A stretch of DNA of 64,000 nucleotides, from contig NZ_JAOBQJ010000003.1 in NCBI RefSeq assembly GCF_026162425.1, positions 558,001-622,000 of the forward strand, read 5' to 3'. Shown piece after piece: positions 43,306 to 54,216 of the stretch (the stretch's first letter is position 1; each line of letters begins with the position of its first letter). Both the position numbers and the translations under genes were made by a program. This DNA comes from Flexivirga meconopsidis (GTDB taxonomy: Bacteria > Actinomycetota > Actinomycetes > Actinomycetales > Dermatophilaceae). Under the pieces are notes generated by a model. It did not search any database and was not told where the DNA came from. It saw nothing but the letters and a program-made list of their open reading frames with translations.

Positions 43306-45021
43306 TTAATCGTCCTGTCCGTCGCGGCGCCGAGCAGTCGCTCCCGGCGGCAGGTTGCGGCGGTCCTCGCGCACGAGTATGTCGGGCAGCCCCGAGTCCG
43401 GCAGCCGCACCTGATCGTCGTCGGCGGGGTCCATCGACGCGCGCATCAGGACCAGTTCGTCAGCGGCCAGGCGGGGGAGCGTGCGTTGCTTGAAGTAGTC
43501 CGGGGAGATCAGCCACCAGAGGACCATCACCACGACGCCCAGCAGCAGCGCCGCCACGCCGACGAAGGCGACCGCGCCGATGCCGAAGATCGTCACGTTG
43601 TTGCCCTTGTCGTCGGTGAGCCAGTCGGGCAGCGCGTACTGCTGCACGGCATAGCAGAACGCGCCGAGCAGGATCAGGCCGCCGAGGAAGGGGATGACGC
43701 CCTGCATCACGAAATTGCGCACCGATGAAGTCAATTGGCGCCGGTAGAACCACACGCAGGCAAACCCGGTGAGGCCGTAGTAGAAGGCGATCATCAGCCC
43801 GATCGAGCCGATCAACGCGTTGAGTAGGTTGGTGCTGATCAGGGTGAAGATCAAGTAGAAGAGGATCGAGGCGACGCCCATCGCGATGGTCGACACCGAC
43901 GGGGTGAGGAAGCGCGGGTGGATGCGCGCGAAGCCGGACGGGAAGGCCTTGTATGCCGCCATCGACAAGGACGTCCGCGCCGTCGGCAACACGGTCGTCT
44001 GGGTCGAGGCCGACGCCGAGGTCAGAATCGACAATGACAGCAACAACATTCCTGCCTTGCCGATGAAGCTGTCCCCGAACAGGTCGGGGCTGATCGCGGA
44101 GAAGACGTCCTCGGCATTCGCCGGGTTGCCCAGCCCGACGCCCTCCTTGCCGACTCCGGCGAAGGCGACCGTGGCGACGGTTACCACGGCATACGTGGCG
44201 AGCAGCAGGAGAGTGGAGATCACCGCGGCTCGGCCCGGCGTGGATTCGGGGTTCTCGGTCTCCTCGTTGATCGACACCGCACTGTCCCAGCCCCAGTAGA
44301 TGAAGACCGCGGTCAGCAGCGCGGGTGCGATGACGTCCCCGAAGCTGAGCCCGCCGGGCCAGAACCACGACCATTGCGGATGCAGCGAGTAGGTCTCGGC
44401 ATTGCCGGAGTAGACCTTGATCAGCGCGACCGTCGCGAACATCAGCAGGGTCAGCACTTCAATCGACAGCAATGCGTACTGAATTCGCGCGCTGACCTCG
44501 ATGCCGCGATAGCAGATGTAGGTCATCACCGCGATCCAGATGATCCCCGCGACCGTCGACCAGAAGGTGTTGCTGTCCAGCGAGTTGTGGATGCCGAGGT
44601 CATTGGCGAAGGTGAAGGAGTAGGCACCGGCGATCTGCGCGAGGTTGGCCATCACGATCACGTCGGCGGCGATGATGCCCCAGCCAGTCAGCCAGCCGGT
44701 GATCGGGCCGAATGCGCGCGACGCCCAGGTGAAGGACGTGCCGCAGTCCGGCTCGGCCTTGTTGAGCTCGGAGTAGGCGACCGCGATGAAGTACATCGGG
44801 ACGAAGGCCAGCAGGATGATCGCCGGCGCCTTCACCCCGGCCAGCAGCGCGCCGCTGGAGGCCACGACGAAGCCGAGGCTCGCGGCGAGACTGTATGCCG
44901 GCGCGGTCGACGCGACGCCGACCACCACGCTGGAAACGAGCCCGATCGCGCCCTTCTTCAGGCCCTTGCCGCTCGCGGCTTCGGGATAGCCGAGCGGCGA
45001 ACGCTGGTCGGTGTCGGTCAT
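43306..45021 (-). CDS. APC-family amino acid permease
   Basis: 571 aa, twelve to fourteen hydrophobic segments. The first helix region GLVSSVVVGVASTAPAYSLA and ELNKAEPDCGTSFTWASRAFG, FIYWGWDSAVSINEETENPE are typical of APC-superfamily transporters. A C-terminal hydrophilic tail of about 60 residues follows. Substrate unknown. The 187-bp gap upstream (45022-45208) shows no gene or clear signal. Confidence 0.92.
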   Translation of the reverse strand: MTDTDQRSPLGYPEAASGKGLKKGAIGLVSSVVVGVASTAPAYSLAASLGFVVASSGALLAGVKAPAIILLAFVPMYFIAVAYSELNKAEPDCGTSFTWASRAFGPITGWLTGWGIIAADVIVMANLAQIAGAYSFTFANDLGIHNSLDSNTFWSTVAGIIWIAVMTYICYRGIEVSARIQYALLSIEVLTLLMFATVALIKVYSGNAETYSLHPQWSWFWPGGLSFGDVIAPALLTAVFIYWGWDSAVSINEETENPESTPGRAAVISTLLLLATYAVVTVATVAFAGVGKEGVGLGNPANAEDVFSAISPDLFGDSFIGKAGMLLLSLSILTSASASTQTTVLPTARTSLSMAAYKAFPSGFARIHPRFLTPSVSTIAMGVASILFYLIFTLISTNLLNALIGSIGLMIAFYYGLTGFACVWFYRRQLTSSVRNFVMQGVIPFLGGLILLGAFCYAVQQYALPDWLTDDKGNNVTIFGIGAVAFVGVAALLLGVVVMVLWWLISPDYFKQRTLPRLAADELVLMRASMDPADDDQVRLPDSGLPDILVREDRRNLPPGATARRRDGQDD

Positions 45022-45208
45022 GCGGACTCCTCTCCACGGGCCCGCGGGTGACGTGACCTACCTCACCATTCGGGCCGCGTTGCAGCGTACGCGCGACTCG
45101 TGCAGATGTGGAGAGAAAACGAAGAATTCCGTGCCAATATCCAGCATGCGGACCGGTGAATCGTGGAGATTGCCCGGAAAACGTCCGAAAATCGTTGTCG
45201 CTTGGCTG

Positions 45209-45834
45209 TCAGGCGACGGTCACCGCACCGAGTGCATTCACCGCGGACGCCGAACCCTCCCGCAGGTGGTAGGTCGCGCCGACGATGCCGAGCCGCCCCT
45301 CCTGCACCGCGTCGTGGATCATGATCGACCGCTCGGTGAGCAAGCCGGTGGTCGCGCGCACGTGCTCGGCCTCGAACTCCTCGGGCGTGGTCAGGCCGCG
45401 CCCGCGCCCGCTGATCACGCTCGGCATCACCCGCTCGACGATGTCGCGCACGAAACCGCCTGGCATGTCACCGCTCTGCGCCGAGTCGAGCGTCGCCTTG
45501 ATCGCACCGCACGAGTCGTGGCCCAGCACCACGATGAGCGGCACACCGAGCACGCCGACGCCGAATTCGATCGAGCCGAGCACTGCGTTGTCGATGATGT
45601 GCCCCGCCGTACGCACCACGAAGAGGTCACCCAGCCCCTGGTCGAAGATGATCTCCGAGGCCACCCGGCTGTCCCCGCAGCCGAAGAGGATCGCCTTGGG
45701 CTTCTGGCCGGCCTCCAGCAGGTGCCGGCGGGCGATGTCCTGGTTGGGGTGTCGGACGTCGTCGGTGACGAATCTGTTGTTGCCCGCGACGAGTTCGTCC
45801 CATGCCTGCTGCGGAGTCGGCTCCGCGGTGTTGC

Positions 45835-45838
<4 letters not shown>
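45209..45838 (-). CDS. Beta-class carbonic anhydrase
   Basis: 209 aa. Zinc ligands Cys54 (GCGDSR, with Asp56 and Arg58 forming the switch dyad), His107 and Cys110 (GHDSCG): the full beta-class set. It interconverts CO2 and bicarbonate. GTG 45838 overlaps the fumarase stop by 4 bases (GTGA), so the two are translationally coupled. Confidence 0.95.
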
Positions 45839-47514
<1,676 letters not shown>

Positions 47515-47677
47515 GGCGGCGGGCTACTCCTTGCGGGTGAGAGGGGGATTTCAGCGTAATGCCGAGGCGGTAACCGTTTGTGCGCAGTCCGGTCCGTTGG
47601 CAAGACAGCCGGGGTCGATCGGGTGTAGACCGTGAACAACGTGTAACAGCTCACATACCCCGATGGAGCGGATGCAT

Positions 47678-48985
47678 ATGAAACGGATGAGGCCACCTCG
47701 TCGTGGCGTCGCGGTGTCGGCAGCCATGCTCATGGCCGCCACGGGTCTTGCCGCGTGCGGAGGAAGCGACAGCGGCTCTGGGCCGGCGAAGCTCACCTGG
47801 TACATCAACCCGGACGTCGGCAACGCCGACGCGAGCAAGGGCGGTCAGGCCACGCTCGCCAAGGAGTGCTCGGACGCGTCCGGCGGCAAATACCAGATCA
47901 AGGTGCAGTTGCTGCCCAACTCCGCAAGCGACCAGCGCATTCAGTTGCTGCGGCGGCTTGCCGGCGGCGACAAGACGATGGACCTGATGAGCGTCGACCC
48001 GGCGTTCGTCAGCGAGTTCGCTGCCGCCGGTTACTTCGCACCGGTGCCGCAGAGCATGGAGTCGAACTTCAAACAGGACCGGGTGCAGTCGTCGATCGAC
48101 GCGTCGACGTACGACGGCAAGCTGATGTCGGTGCCGTTCTGGTCCAACACCCAGCTGCTCTGGTACAAGAAGTCGGTCGCCCAGAAAGCCGGTCTCGACA
48201 TGAGCAAGCCGGTCTCCTGGGATCAGCTGATCACGGCGGCGCAGAAGACCAAGATGCAGATCGGCACCCAGGCCTCGCTCTACGAGGGTTACGCGGTGTG
48301 GATCAACGCACTGGTCGCCGGCGCCGGGGGCCAGATCGTGGAGAACCCCAACGCCAGCTACGAGAACATCAAACTCGGCCTCGACAGCCAGGCCGGCAAA
48401 GACGCCGCGGCCGTCATCCAGAAGGTCGCCTCGACCGGCGTCGGCGGCCCCGCAATGGGCAGCGCGACCGAGACCGAGGCACTCAACCTGTTCATCAGCC
48501 CCAAGGGCGGCTTCCTGGTCAACTGGCCATACACCTACGGCGCCTACACCGGCAAGGACAAGGCGGACGTCGCGGCGACGACCTACCCGCAGACCGTCGC
48601 CGGCAAGCAGGCGCGTCCACCGTATGGCGGCATCCAGCTCGCGGTCGGCAAGGACAGCAAGCGCCCGGACGTCGCCTACCAGGCGGCGGCGTGCATCACC
48701 AGCCAGAAGCACCAGGCCGACTACATGGCCGCGTCGGGCAACCCGGCGAGCCGGAAGGGCGCCTACGACACCGCCGAGGTGAAGAAGGCCTTCCCGAACG
48801 GCATCGCCGAGACCATCCGTGCGTCCCTCGACCAGGCGGAGGCCCGGCCGTTGACGCCGTACTGGGGTGACATCTCGCAGGCGATCCAAGAGAAGTGGAG
48901 CCCACCGAGCTCGGTGAACCAGCAGACTCCGGCGAAGACCCAGAAGTTCATTCTCGACGTACTGAAGGGGAAGGCGCTGCTATGA
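47678..48985 (+). CDS. Sugar ABC transporter substrate-binding lipoprotein
   Basis: 435 aa. Lipobox LAACGG ends a short signal peptide. The family 1 solute-binding fold follows (WYINPDVGN, VPFWSNTQLLWYKKSVAQKA, GFLVNWPYTYGAY). It resembles LpqY-type trehalose or maltodextrin binders. Of several in-frame ATGs I took the one at 47678, nine bases after GGAG. It leads a lpqY-sugABC-like operon. Confidence 0.9.
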   Translation: MKRMRPPRRGVAVSAAMLMAATGLAACGGSDSGSGPAKLTWYINPDVGNADASKGGQATLAKECSDASGGKYQIKVQLLPNSASDQRIQLLRRLAGGDKTMDLMSVDPAFVSEFAAAGYFAPVPQSMESNFKQDRVQSSIDASTYDGKLMSVPFWSNTQLLWYKKSVAQKAGLDMSKPVSWDQLITAAQKTKMQIGTQASLYEGYAVWINALVAGAGGQIVENPNASYENIKLGLDSQAGKDAAAVIQKVASTGVGGPAMGSATETEALNLFISPKGGFLVNWPYTYGAYTGKDKADVAATTYPQTVAGKQARPPYGGIQLAVGKDSKRPDVAYQAAACITSQKHQADYMAASGNPASRKGAYDTAEVKKAFPNGIAETIRASLDQAEARPLTPYWGDISQAIQEKWSPPSSVNQQTPAKTQKFILDVLKGKALL

Positions 48986-49022
48986 GTGACGACCGAGTCG
49001 AGGACACGAACGGAGGTCAGGC

Positions 49023-49973
49023 ATGACGACCGTCGACATCAAACCCGAGGTCTCCTCGCAGGAAGCGGCGCACCTGTCCGACCGGGCGAAGGCCGAGCGC
49101 AACCTCGGCTGGAAGCTCGCCGGGCCGGCATTCGTGATCATGCTGCTGGTCACGCTCTACCCGATCTGTTATGCGGTCTATCTGTCGCTGTTCAACTATC
49201 GGCTGACCGACCCGGCGGGCCGGAAACTGGTGTGGTTGCAGAACTACGTCACCGCCCTGTCCGATCCGCTCTTCTGGCAGGCGTTCGGCACCACCTTCGC
49301 CATCGTGGTGATCACCCTGATCGTCGAGCTGGTGCTCGGTATGGCGATCGCCATGGTGATGAACAAGGTGGTCTGGCCGCGGCGCACGCTGCGCACGATC
49401 GTGCTGATCCCTTACGCGATCGTCACGGTCGTGTCGGCGTTCTCGTGGAAGTACGCCGCCCAGATCGACACCGGCTTCTTCAACCACTGGCTGCACACGC
49501 TGACGTTCGGGGCGTGGGACGAGCAGTTCAACTGGTTCGGCGGCTGGTTCTCCTCGATCGTGATCATCTGCTTCTCGGAGATCTGGAAGACCACGCCGTT
49601 CATGTCGCTGCTGCTCCTCGCCGGTCTGGCCCAGGTCGACTCGGCGCAGGAGGAGGCGGCCAAGGTCGACGGAGCGACCTGGTGGCAGCGGTTCACCAAG
49701 GTGATCCTGCCCAACATGAAGGCGGCGCTGATGGTGGCGTTGCTCTTCCGCACGCTGGACGCGGTGCGCATCTACGACAACCCCTACGTCATGACCGGCG
49801 GCGCCAACAAGACCACGACGCTGTCGATGCTGGTCGGCACCGAGACGGTGAGCCGGGTCGAGATCGGGATGGGCTCGGCGCTCGCGGTGATCCTCTTCGT
49901 GATCGTGCTGATCATCGCGTTCATCTTCGTCAAACTCTTCAAGGTCGACCTCACGACGAGCGGGAGGAGCTGA
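49023..49973 (+). CDS. Sugar ABC transporter permease (MalF/SugA-like)
   Basis: 316 aa, six hydrophobic segments, with the EAA loop EEAAKVDGATWWQRFTKVIL that contacts the ATPase. It is preceded by GGAGG. The order binding protein-permease-permease-ATPase follows the mycobacterial trehalose importer. Confidence 0.93.
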   Translation: MTTVDIKPEVSSQEAAHLSDRAKAERNLGWKLAGPAFVIMLLVTLYPICYAVYLSLFNYRLTDPAGRKLVWLQNYVTALSDPLFWQAFGTTFAIVVITLIVELVLGMAIAMVMNKVVWPRRTLRTIVLIPYAIVTVVSAFSWKYAAQIDTGFFNHWLHTLTFGAWDEQFNWFGGWFSSIVIICFSEIWKTTPFMSLLLLAGLAQVDSAQEEAAKVDGATWWQRFTKVILPNMKAALMVALLFRTLDAVRIYDNPYVMTGGANKTTTLSMLVGTETVSRVEIGMGSALAVILFVIVLIIAFIFVKLFKVDLTTSGRS

Positions 49974-49979
49974 TCCGCA

Positions 49980-50840
49980 ATGGACACCACCATGAGTAAC
50001 AAGGCCAAGAACGGCCTCGGCCTCGTCTCGATCGTGATCATGATCTGGACGATCATCCCGCTGCTCTGGATCGTGGCGACATCGCTGAAATCCGATGCGG
50101 CGCTTGCCGATCCGAAACAGAACGTGCTGGGCAACTTCTGGCCGAAGGACATCAGCTGGGACAACTACAAGCTGATCTTCTCCGGCGGCGCGTCCGACCT
50201 GTTCGTGCCGGCGCTGTGGCACTCGATCATCGTCTGCGTGGTCGCGACGGTGATCAGCGTCGCGCTCGCGACGTTCTGTGCCTACGCGATCTCGCGGCTG
50301 GACTTCCCGGGCAAGAAGCTGATCCTGACGTCGTCGCTCGCAGTGTCGTTCTTCCCGGTGATCGCGATGGTGACCCCGCTGTTCAACCTGTGGCGGCAGG
50401 TCGGGTTGTTCGACACGATCCCCGGCCTGATCATTCCGTACCTGGCGCTGACGCTGCCGTTGTCGATCTGGACGCTGTCGGCCTTCTTCCAGCAGATCCC
50501 GTGGGAGATGGAGCAGGCGGCGCAGGTGGACGGCGCGACGAGTTGGCAGGCATTCGTGAAGGTGGTGGCGCCGCTCGCGGCGCCGGGCGTCTTCACCACG
50601 GCGATCATTGCGTTCTTCACTGCGTGGAACGACTTCGTCTTCTCCTCCAACCTGACCGCGCAGAACGCGCAGACGGTGCCGGCGGCGCTGAACTTCTTCA
50701 CCGGTGCCAGCCAGTTCGTGCAGCCGACCGGAGCAATCTGCGCGGCCGCGGTCATCGTCACCATTCCCGTCGTGATCCTGGTGCTGGTGTTCCAGCGGCG
50801 GATCGTCACCGGCCTCACCTCAGGTGCGGTCAAGGGGTAA
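49980..50840 (+). CDS. Sugar ABC transporter permease (MalG/SugB-like)
   Basis: 286 aa, six hydrophobic segments, EAA loop EMEQAAQVDGATSWQAFVKV. Begins six bases after the first permease; another ATG lies four codons in. Partner of the upstream permease. Confidence 0.93.
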   Translation: MDTTMSNKAKNGLGLVSIVIMIWTIIPLLWIVATSLKSDAALADPKQNVLGNFWPKDISWDNYKLIFSGGASDLFVPALWHSIIVCVVATVISVALATFCAYAISRLDFPGKKLILTSSLAVSFFPVIAMVTPLFNLWRQVGLFDTIPGLIIPYLALTLPLSIWTLSAFFQQIPWEMEQAAQVDGATSWQAFVKVVAPLAAPGVFTTAIIAFFTAWNDFVFSSNLTAQNAQTVPAALNFFTGASQFVQPTGAICAAAVIVTIPVVILVLVFQRRIVTGLTSGAVKG

Positions 50841-50883
50841 CTCCCTGCCGCCATACGCACTCCAGGACAAGGAGATTCGCATC

Positions 50884-52146
50884 ATGACAACCATCAATCT
50901 CGAACACATCGTCAAGAAGTACGGCGACGGTTTCCCGGCCATCAACGACGTCAGCCTGGACATCAAGGACGGCGAATTCGTCATCCTGGTCGGTCCGTCC
51001 GGCTCGGGTAAGTCGACGCTGCTGCGGATGATCGTCGGGCTGGAGGACATCACCTCCGGCGACCTGTTGATCAACGACAAGCGGGTCAACGACCTCGCAC
51101 CGCGCGACCGCAATCTGGCCATGGTGTTCCAGAACTACGCGCTCTACCCACACCTGTCGGTCTTCGAGAACATCGCGTTCCCGCTACGGCTGCAAAAGGG
51201 CAAGCACAGCGAGGCGGAGATCAAGGCCAAGGTCGAGGACGCCGCCGGCATGCTGGAGCTGACCGAGCACCTGGACCGCAAACCGGGCAATCTGTCCGGT
51301 GGCCAGCGGCAGCGTGTCGCGATGGGACGGGCGATCGTGCGCGACGCCGACGCGTTCCTCTTCGACGAGCCGCTTTCCAACCTGGACGCCAAACTGCGTG
51401 GGCAGATGCGCACCGAGATTGCCCGCATGCAGCGCCGGCTCGGCATCACCACCGTGTATGTCACGCACGACCAGACCGAGGCGATGACTCTCGGCGACAA
51501 GGTGGCGGTGCTCAAACGCGGTGTGCTGCAACAGATTGCGTCGCCGCGCGAGCTCTACGAACAGCCGGTCAACCTCTTCGTCGCGGGGTTCATCGGTTCC
51601 CCGCCGATGAACTTCCTGCCGGCCCGGGTCGACGGCAGCACGCTGAAGCTGCCGTTCGTCGACGTGCCGATCAGCGGCGAGTTGGAGAGCAAGGTGCAGG
51701 GCAAGGACGTCGTCATCGTCGGTCTGCGACCCGAGCACCTGAAGGACGCGACCGTCGAGACCGCGCCGCAGCATTCGGTGCACTTCAACGCGGTCGTGGA
51801 CCAGACCGAGTGGCTGGGCAACGAGCAGTACGCCTACATCCCGTATGACGCAGACCCGTCCGTCCAGGAGCAGCTGGACGAGTTGGACCGCGACCTCGAC
51901 GGTGAGGGCATGCGCACCCAGTTGGTGGTCAACCTCGACGCCCGGTCGCGGGTGCTCGAGGGTGACGAGGCGGAGCTGGCATTCGACCCGGCGGTGATGC
52001 AGGTCTTCGACCCCGAGACCGGTGACAGCCTGACCCGTGACGAGGCCAAAGCCGCTGAAATCGCTGCGGATTCGGAGAAGATGCGCAAGGCCGCCCTGGA
52101 GCGGGCCAAGGCGCGTGAGGCCTCGCAGGCTGAGAGGTCGGCCTGA
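50884..52146 (+). CDS. Sugar ABC transporter ATPase (MalK/SugC-like)
   Basis: 420 aa. Walker [10 protein letters not shown], signature LSGGQRQR, Walker B FLFDEPLSNLD, H-loop VTHDQTEA, and a C-terminal OB/TOBE domain from about residue 240 as in MalK. A charged tail of about 50 residues (RDEAKAAEIAADSEKMRKAA) is longer than usual. Such ATPases can serve several sugar importers. Confidence 0.94.
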   Translation: MTTINLEHIVKKYGDGFPAINDVSLDIKDGEFVILVGPSGSGKSTLLRMIVGLEDITSGDLLINDKRVNDLAPRDRNLAMVFQNYALYPHLSVFENIAFPLRLQKGKHSEAEIKAKVEDAAGMLELTEHLDRKPGNLSGGQRQRVAMGRAIVRDADAFLFDEPLSNLDAKLRGQMRTEIARMQRRLGITTVYVTHDQTEAMTLGDKVAVLKRGVLQQIASPRELYEQPVNLFVAGFIGSPPMNFLPARVDGSTLKLPFVDVPISGELESKVQGKDVVIVGLRPEHLKDATVETAPQHSVHFNAVVDQTEWLGNEQYAYIPYDADPSVQEQLDELDRDLDGEGMRTQLVVNLDARSRVLEGDEAELAFDPAVMQVFDPETGDSLTRDEAKAAEIAADSEKMRKAALERAKAREASQAERSA

Positions 52147-52192
52147 TCGGAGGCCTTGCGTAGCGAGGGTCTGATCTGAGGGTTCTGAACAC

Positions 52193-52240
52193 GGGGCGGG
52201 GCTCTCGTCATACGTTTGAGGTATGACGAGTCCCCGCCCC
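52193..52240. promoter_or_regulatory. Long hairpin burying the SDR start codon
   Basis: Left arm GGGGCGGGG-CT-CTCGTCATAC (52193-52213) pairs with GTATGACGAG-T-CCCCGCCCC (52221-52240) over 19 base pairs with one small internal loop and a 7-base apical loop. The ATG at 52223 lies at the top of the right arm. There is no T-run. It could end the transporter transcript, block ribosome access to the SDR, or act as a DNA operator. Confidence 0.75.
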
Positions 52241-52951
52241 ACAGTCCTGATCACCGGCGGCACCCGCGGCATCGGTCGCGCAGTCGCCGACGCGCTCGCA
52301 CCCGACCACGACCTGCTGATCGGCGGCCGGTCGGCCGACGAGGTCGCCGCGGTGTGTAAGCAACTGCCGTCCGCCCGACCGTTCGTCGCCGACATCGCCG
52401 ACGAGGCGGCGACGAACGCCGCCGTCGAGGCACTCGGGCTCACCCGATTGGACGGGCTGGTGCATTCCGCCGGTCTCTCGGTCGGCGTCCCGACTCCTGA
52501 GTCGACTCGCGACGTCTGGCGAAAAGTGTTGGAAATCAACGTCATCGCTGTCTCCGACCTCACTCGGCTGCTGCTCGACGCGCTCGTTGCGGCGGAGGGG
52601 ACGATCGTGATGCTCAACTCTGGCGCCGGACTGCGGGCCAACGGCACGGGTGGGCACTACCCGGCGTCGAAGTTCGCGCTCACCGCGCTGACCGACGTGT
52701 TGCGCGAAGAGTTGCGGCCGAGCGGCGTGCGAGTGTGCTCGGTGCACCCGGGCCGGGTCGACACCGACATGCAGCAGGAGATCGTCGCGCGGGACGGCCG
52801 CGACTACAACGCCGCGGAGTTCCTGCGACCGGAGTCGGTTGCCGTCGCGGTGCGCACCGCGATCACGGCTTCTCCTGACGCTGCCTACGAGACGATCTCC
52901 ATTCGGCCGGCACCGGCGGCGACCAACCAGCGACAAGGACTGACTCGGTGA
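52223..52951 (+). CDS. Short-chain dehydrogenase/reductase
   Basis: 242 aa classical SDR. TGGTRGIG at 11-18 binds NAD(P); catalytic Ser of LNSGAG and YPASK are both present; HPGRVDTDM follows. The ATG lies inside a long hairpin and the glycine motif begins only about ten codons later, so no later start is reasonable. Substrate unknown. The next gene overlaps its stop (GTGA). Confidence 0.9.
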   Translation: MTSPRPTVLITGGTRGIGRAVADALAPDHDLLIGGRSADEVAAVCKQLPSARPFVADIADEAATNAAVEALGLTRLDGLVHSAGLSVGVPTPESTRDVWRKVLEINVIAVSDLTRLLLDALVAAEGTIVMLNSGAGLRANGTGGHYPASKFALTALTDVLREELRPSGVRVCSVHPGRVDTDMQQEIVARDGRDYNAAEFLRPESVAVAVRTAITASPDAAYETISIRPAPAATNQRQGLTR

Positions 52952-53415
52952 GCGACGGGGAGCAGCGGGCGCGGGAGGCGCTCGAAACGTCGGGCATCGA
53001 GCACACGATCACCCGGCACGGCAGGGTGAAGTCGCTGGCCGAGGCGGCCGCGGCGCGTGGCGTCGAGCCGGCGCAGATCGTCAAGACAATGGTGGTGCGC
53101 CGTGGCGACGACGACTACCTGTTTGTGCTCGTCCCCGGTGATCGGCAGATCGCCTGGCCGAAGCTGCGCGAACTGCTCGGGGTCTCGCGCCTGTCCATGC
53201 CGGACGCGGCGACTGCCCGGGAGGTGACGGGTTACGAGCGGGGCACGATCACGCCGTTCGGGTCGTTGCGCGCCTGGCCGGTCGTCGCCGACGAGCGGGT
53301 GCAAGGGACCGTGTCGATCGGCGGCGGTGGCCACGGGGTGGCTGCGACCGTCGACGCAGGCGACGTCGTGCGGGTGCTCGACGCGACCGTGGCGGACGTG
53401 ACCGAGCCCGCCTGA
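52948..53415 (+). CDS. YbaK/EbsC-type aminoacyl-tRNA deacylase
   Basis: 155 aa. HTITRHGRVKSLAEAAAARG then QIVKTMVVRRGDDDYLFVLVPG and the late ERGTITPFGS are the conserved YbaK fold blocks, with Lys at the catalytic position of IVKTM. It hydrolyses mischarged tRNAs. GTG start overlaps the SDR stop. A bidirectional terminator includes its stop codon. Confidence 0.92.
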   Translation: MSDGEQRAREALETSGIEHTITRHGRVKSLAEAAAARGVEPAQIVKTMVVRRGDDDYLFVLVPGDRQIAWPKLRELLGVSRLSMPDAATAREVTGYERGTITPFGSLRAWPVVADERVQGTVSIGGGGHGVAATVDAGDVVRVLDATVADVTEPA

Positions 53416-53432
53416 GATGGTCAGGCGGGCTC
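53404..53432. terminator. Bidirectional terminator after ybaK-like gene
   Basis: GAGCCCGCCTGA (53404-53415) and TCAGGCGGGCTC (53421-53432) form a perfect 12-bp stem with a 5-base loop. The left arm contains the YbaK stop codon. It separates convergent genes. Confidence 0.8.
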
Positions 53433-53453
53433 GGTTGCACGTGCGGTGCGCGG

Positions 53454-54104
53454 TCAGTTGATCACCACGTTGGTCGGGCCGGTGCCCGCACCGTTGGAGT
53501 AGATGTTCAGCTGCGACGCCGTCACCCAGTGGGGCGTGTTCGACGTTGCATTCGACAGCGGGTCGAGGATCTCGTATTTTCCGCCCGAGTAGCCGACGAG
53601 GGCGACGATGTGGCTGACGTTGGTGGTGCCGGCCTTGAGGTTCTTACCCCACAGCTCGCGCCAGCCGGTCGCCGCTTCGTTACCCCAGACAATCGCGACC
53701 TTGCCCTGCTGCGCGGCGGACATGGCGGTGTTGACGTGGGTGATGGTGCCCGTCTTGCCGTAGGCCCGCAGGCCGTCGAGCACATCGCTGGGGTTGGAGC
53801 CGTTCGGGTTGGGGTAGTGGCTGGTCGATGGGCTCATCGCAGCGCGCATGTTCTGCACCGCGGTGACGTAATTGGTTGGCGACACGTAACCCTTCGGCGT
53901 GATGCCGAGTCGAAGCATGGCCATCACCATGCTGGTCGGGCCGCAGTTGTACCACTGGGTAGTCGTGCCTGTGCCGGCCTGGCGCAGCGGGACGACCGGG
54001 CCGGTCGCGGCAGAGGCGGAACCGGCGCCGACGCCCGTCACGGTCGCAGCGGCGAGCGCGACAGCCGCGAGGCGAAGCGGGGTCTTCTTCGCAATATGCA
54101 ACAT
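53454..54104 (-). CDS. Secreted C39-like cysteine peptidase
   Basis: 216 aa. Signal peptide (MLHIAKKTPLRLAAVALAAA, probable cleavage after SASA at about 32). The peptidase_C39_2-type triad is visible: Cys54 in YNCGPTSMVMAM, His165 in NVSHIVALVGY, Asp181 in YEILDPLS. Exported small papain-like enzyme with unknown target. RBS AAGGAG is 6-8 bases before ATG 54104. Confidence 0.87.
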   Translation of the reverse strand: MLHIAKKTPLRLAAVALAAATVTGVGAGSASAATGPVVPLRQAGTGTTTQWYNCGPTSMVMAMLRLGITPKGYVSPTNYVTAVQNMRAAMSPSTSHYPNPNGSNPSDVLDGLRAYGKTGTITHVNTAMSAAQQGKVAIVWGNEAATGWRELWGKNLKAGTTNVSHIVALVGYSGGKYEILDPLSNATSNTPHWVTASQLNIYSNGAGTGPTNVVIN

Positions 54105-54216
54105 GGTGTGCTCCTTGGTGAGTTCCTCCAGGTGCGCACCATGTTTCTGGCTGGTGGCAGGCTCTCGCCATTGGCCATGGTCCGATTTCGCGGGCGGACG
54201 GTATGTACGCCTTGTC

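Noticed and set aside
47515-47677. LacI-type operator before the sugar transporter operon
   Set aside because: GTAACC and GTGAAC words are present, but no convincing inverted repeat and no adjacent LacI gene.
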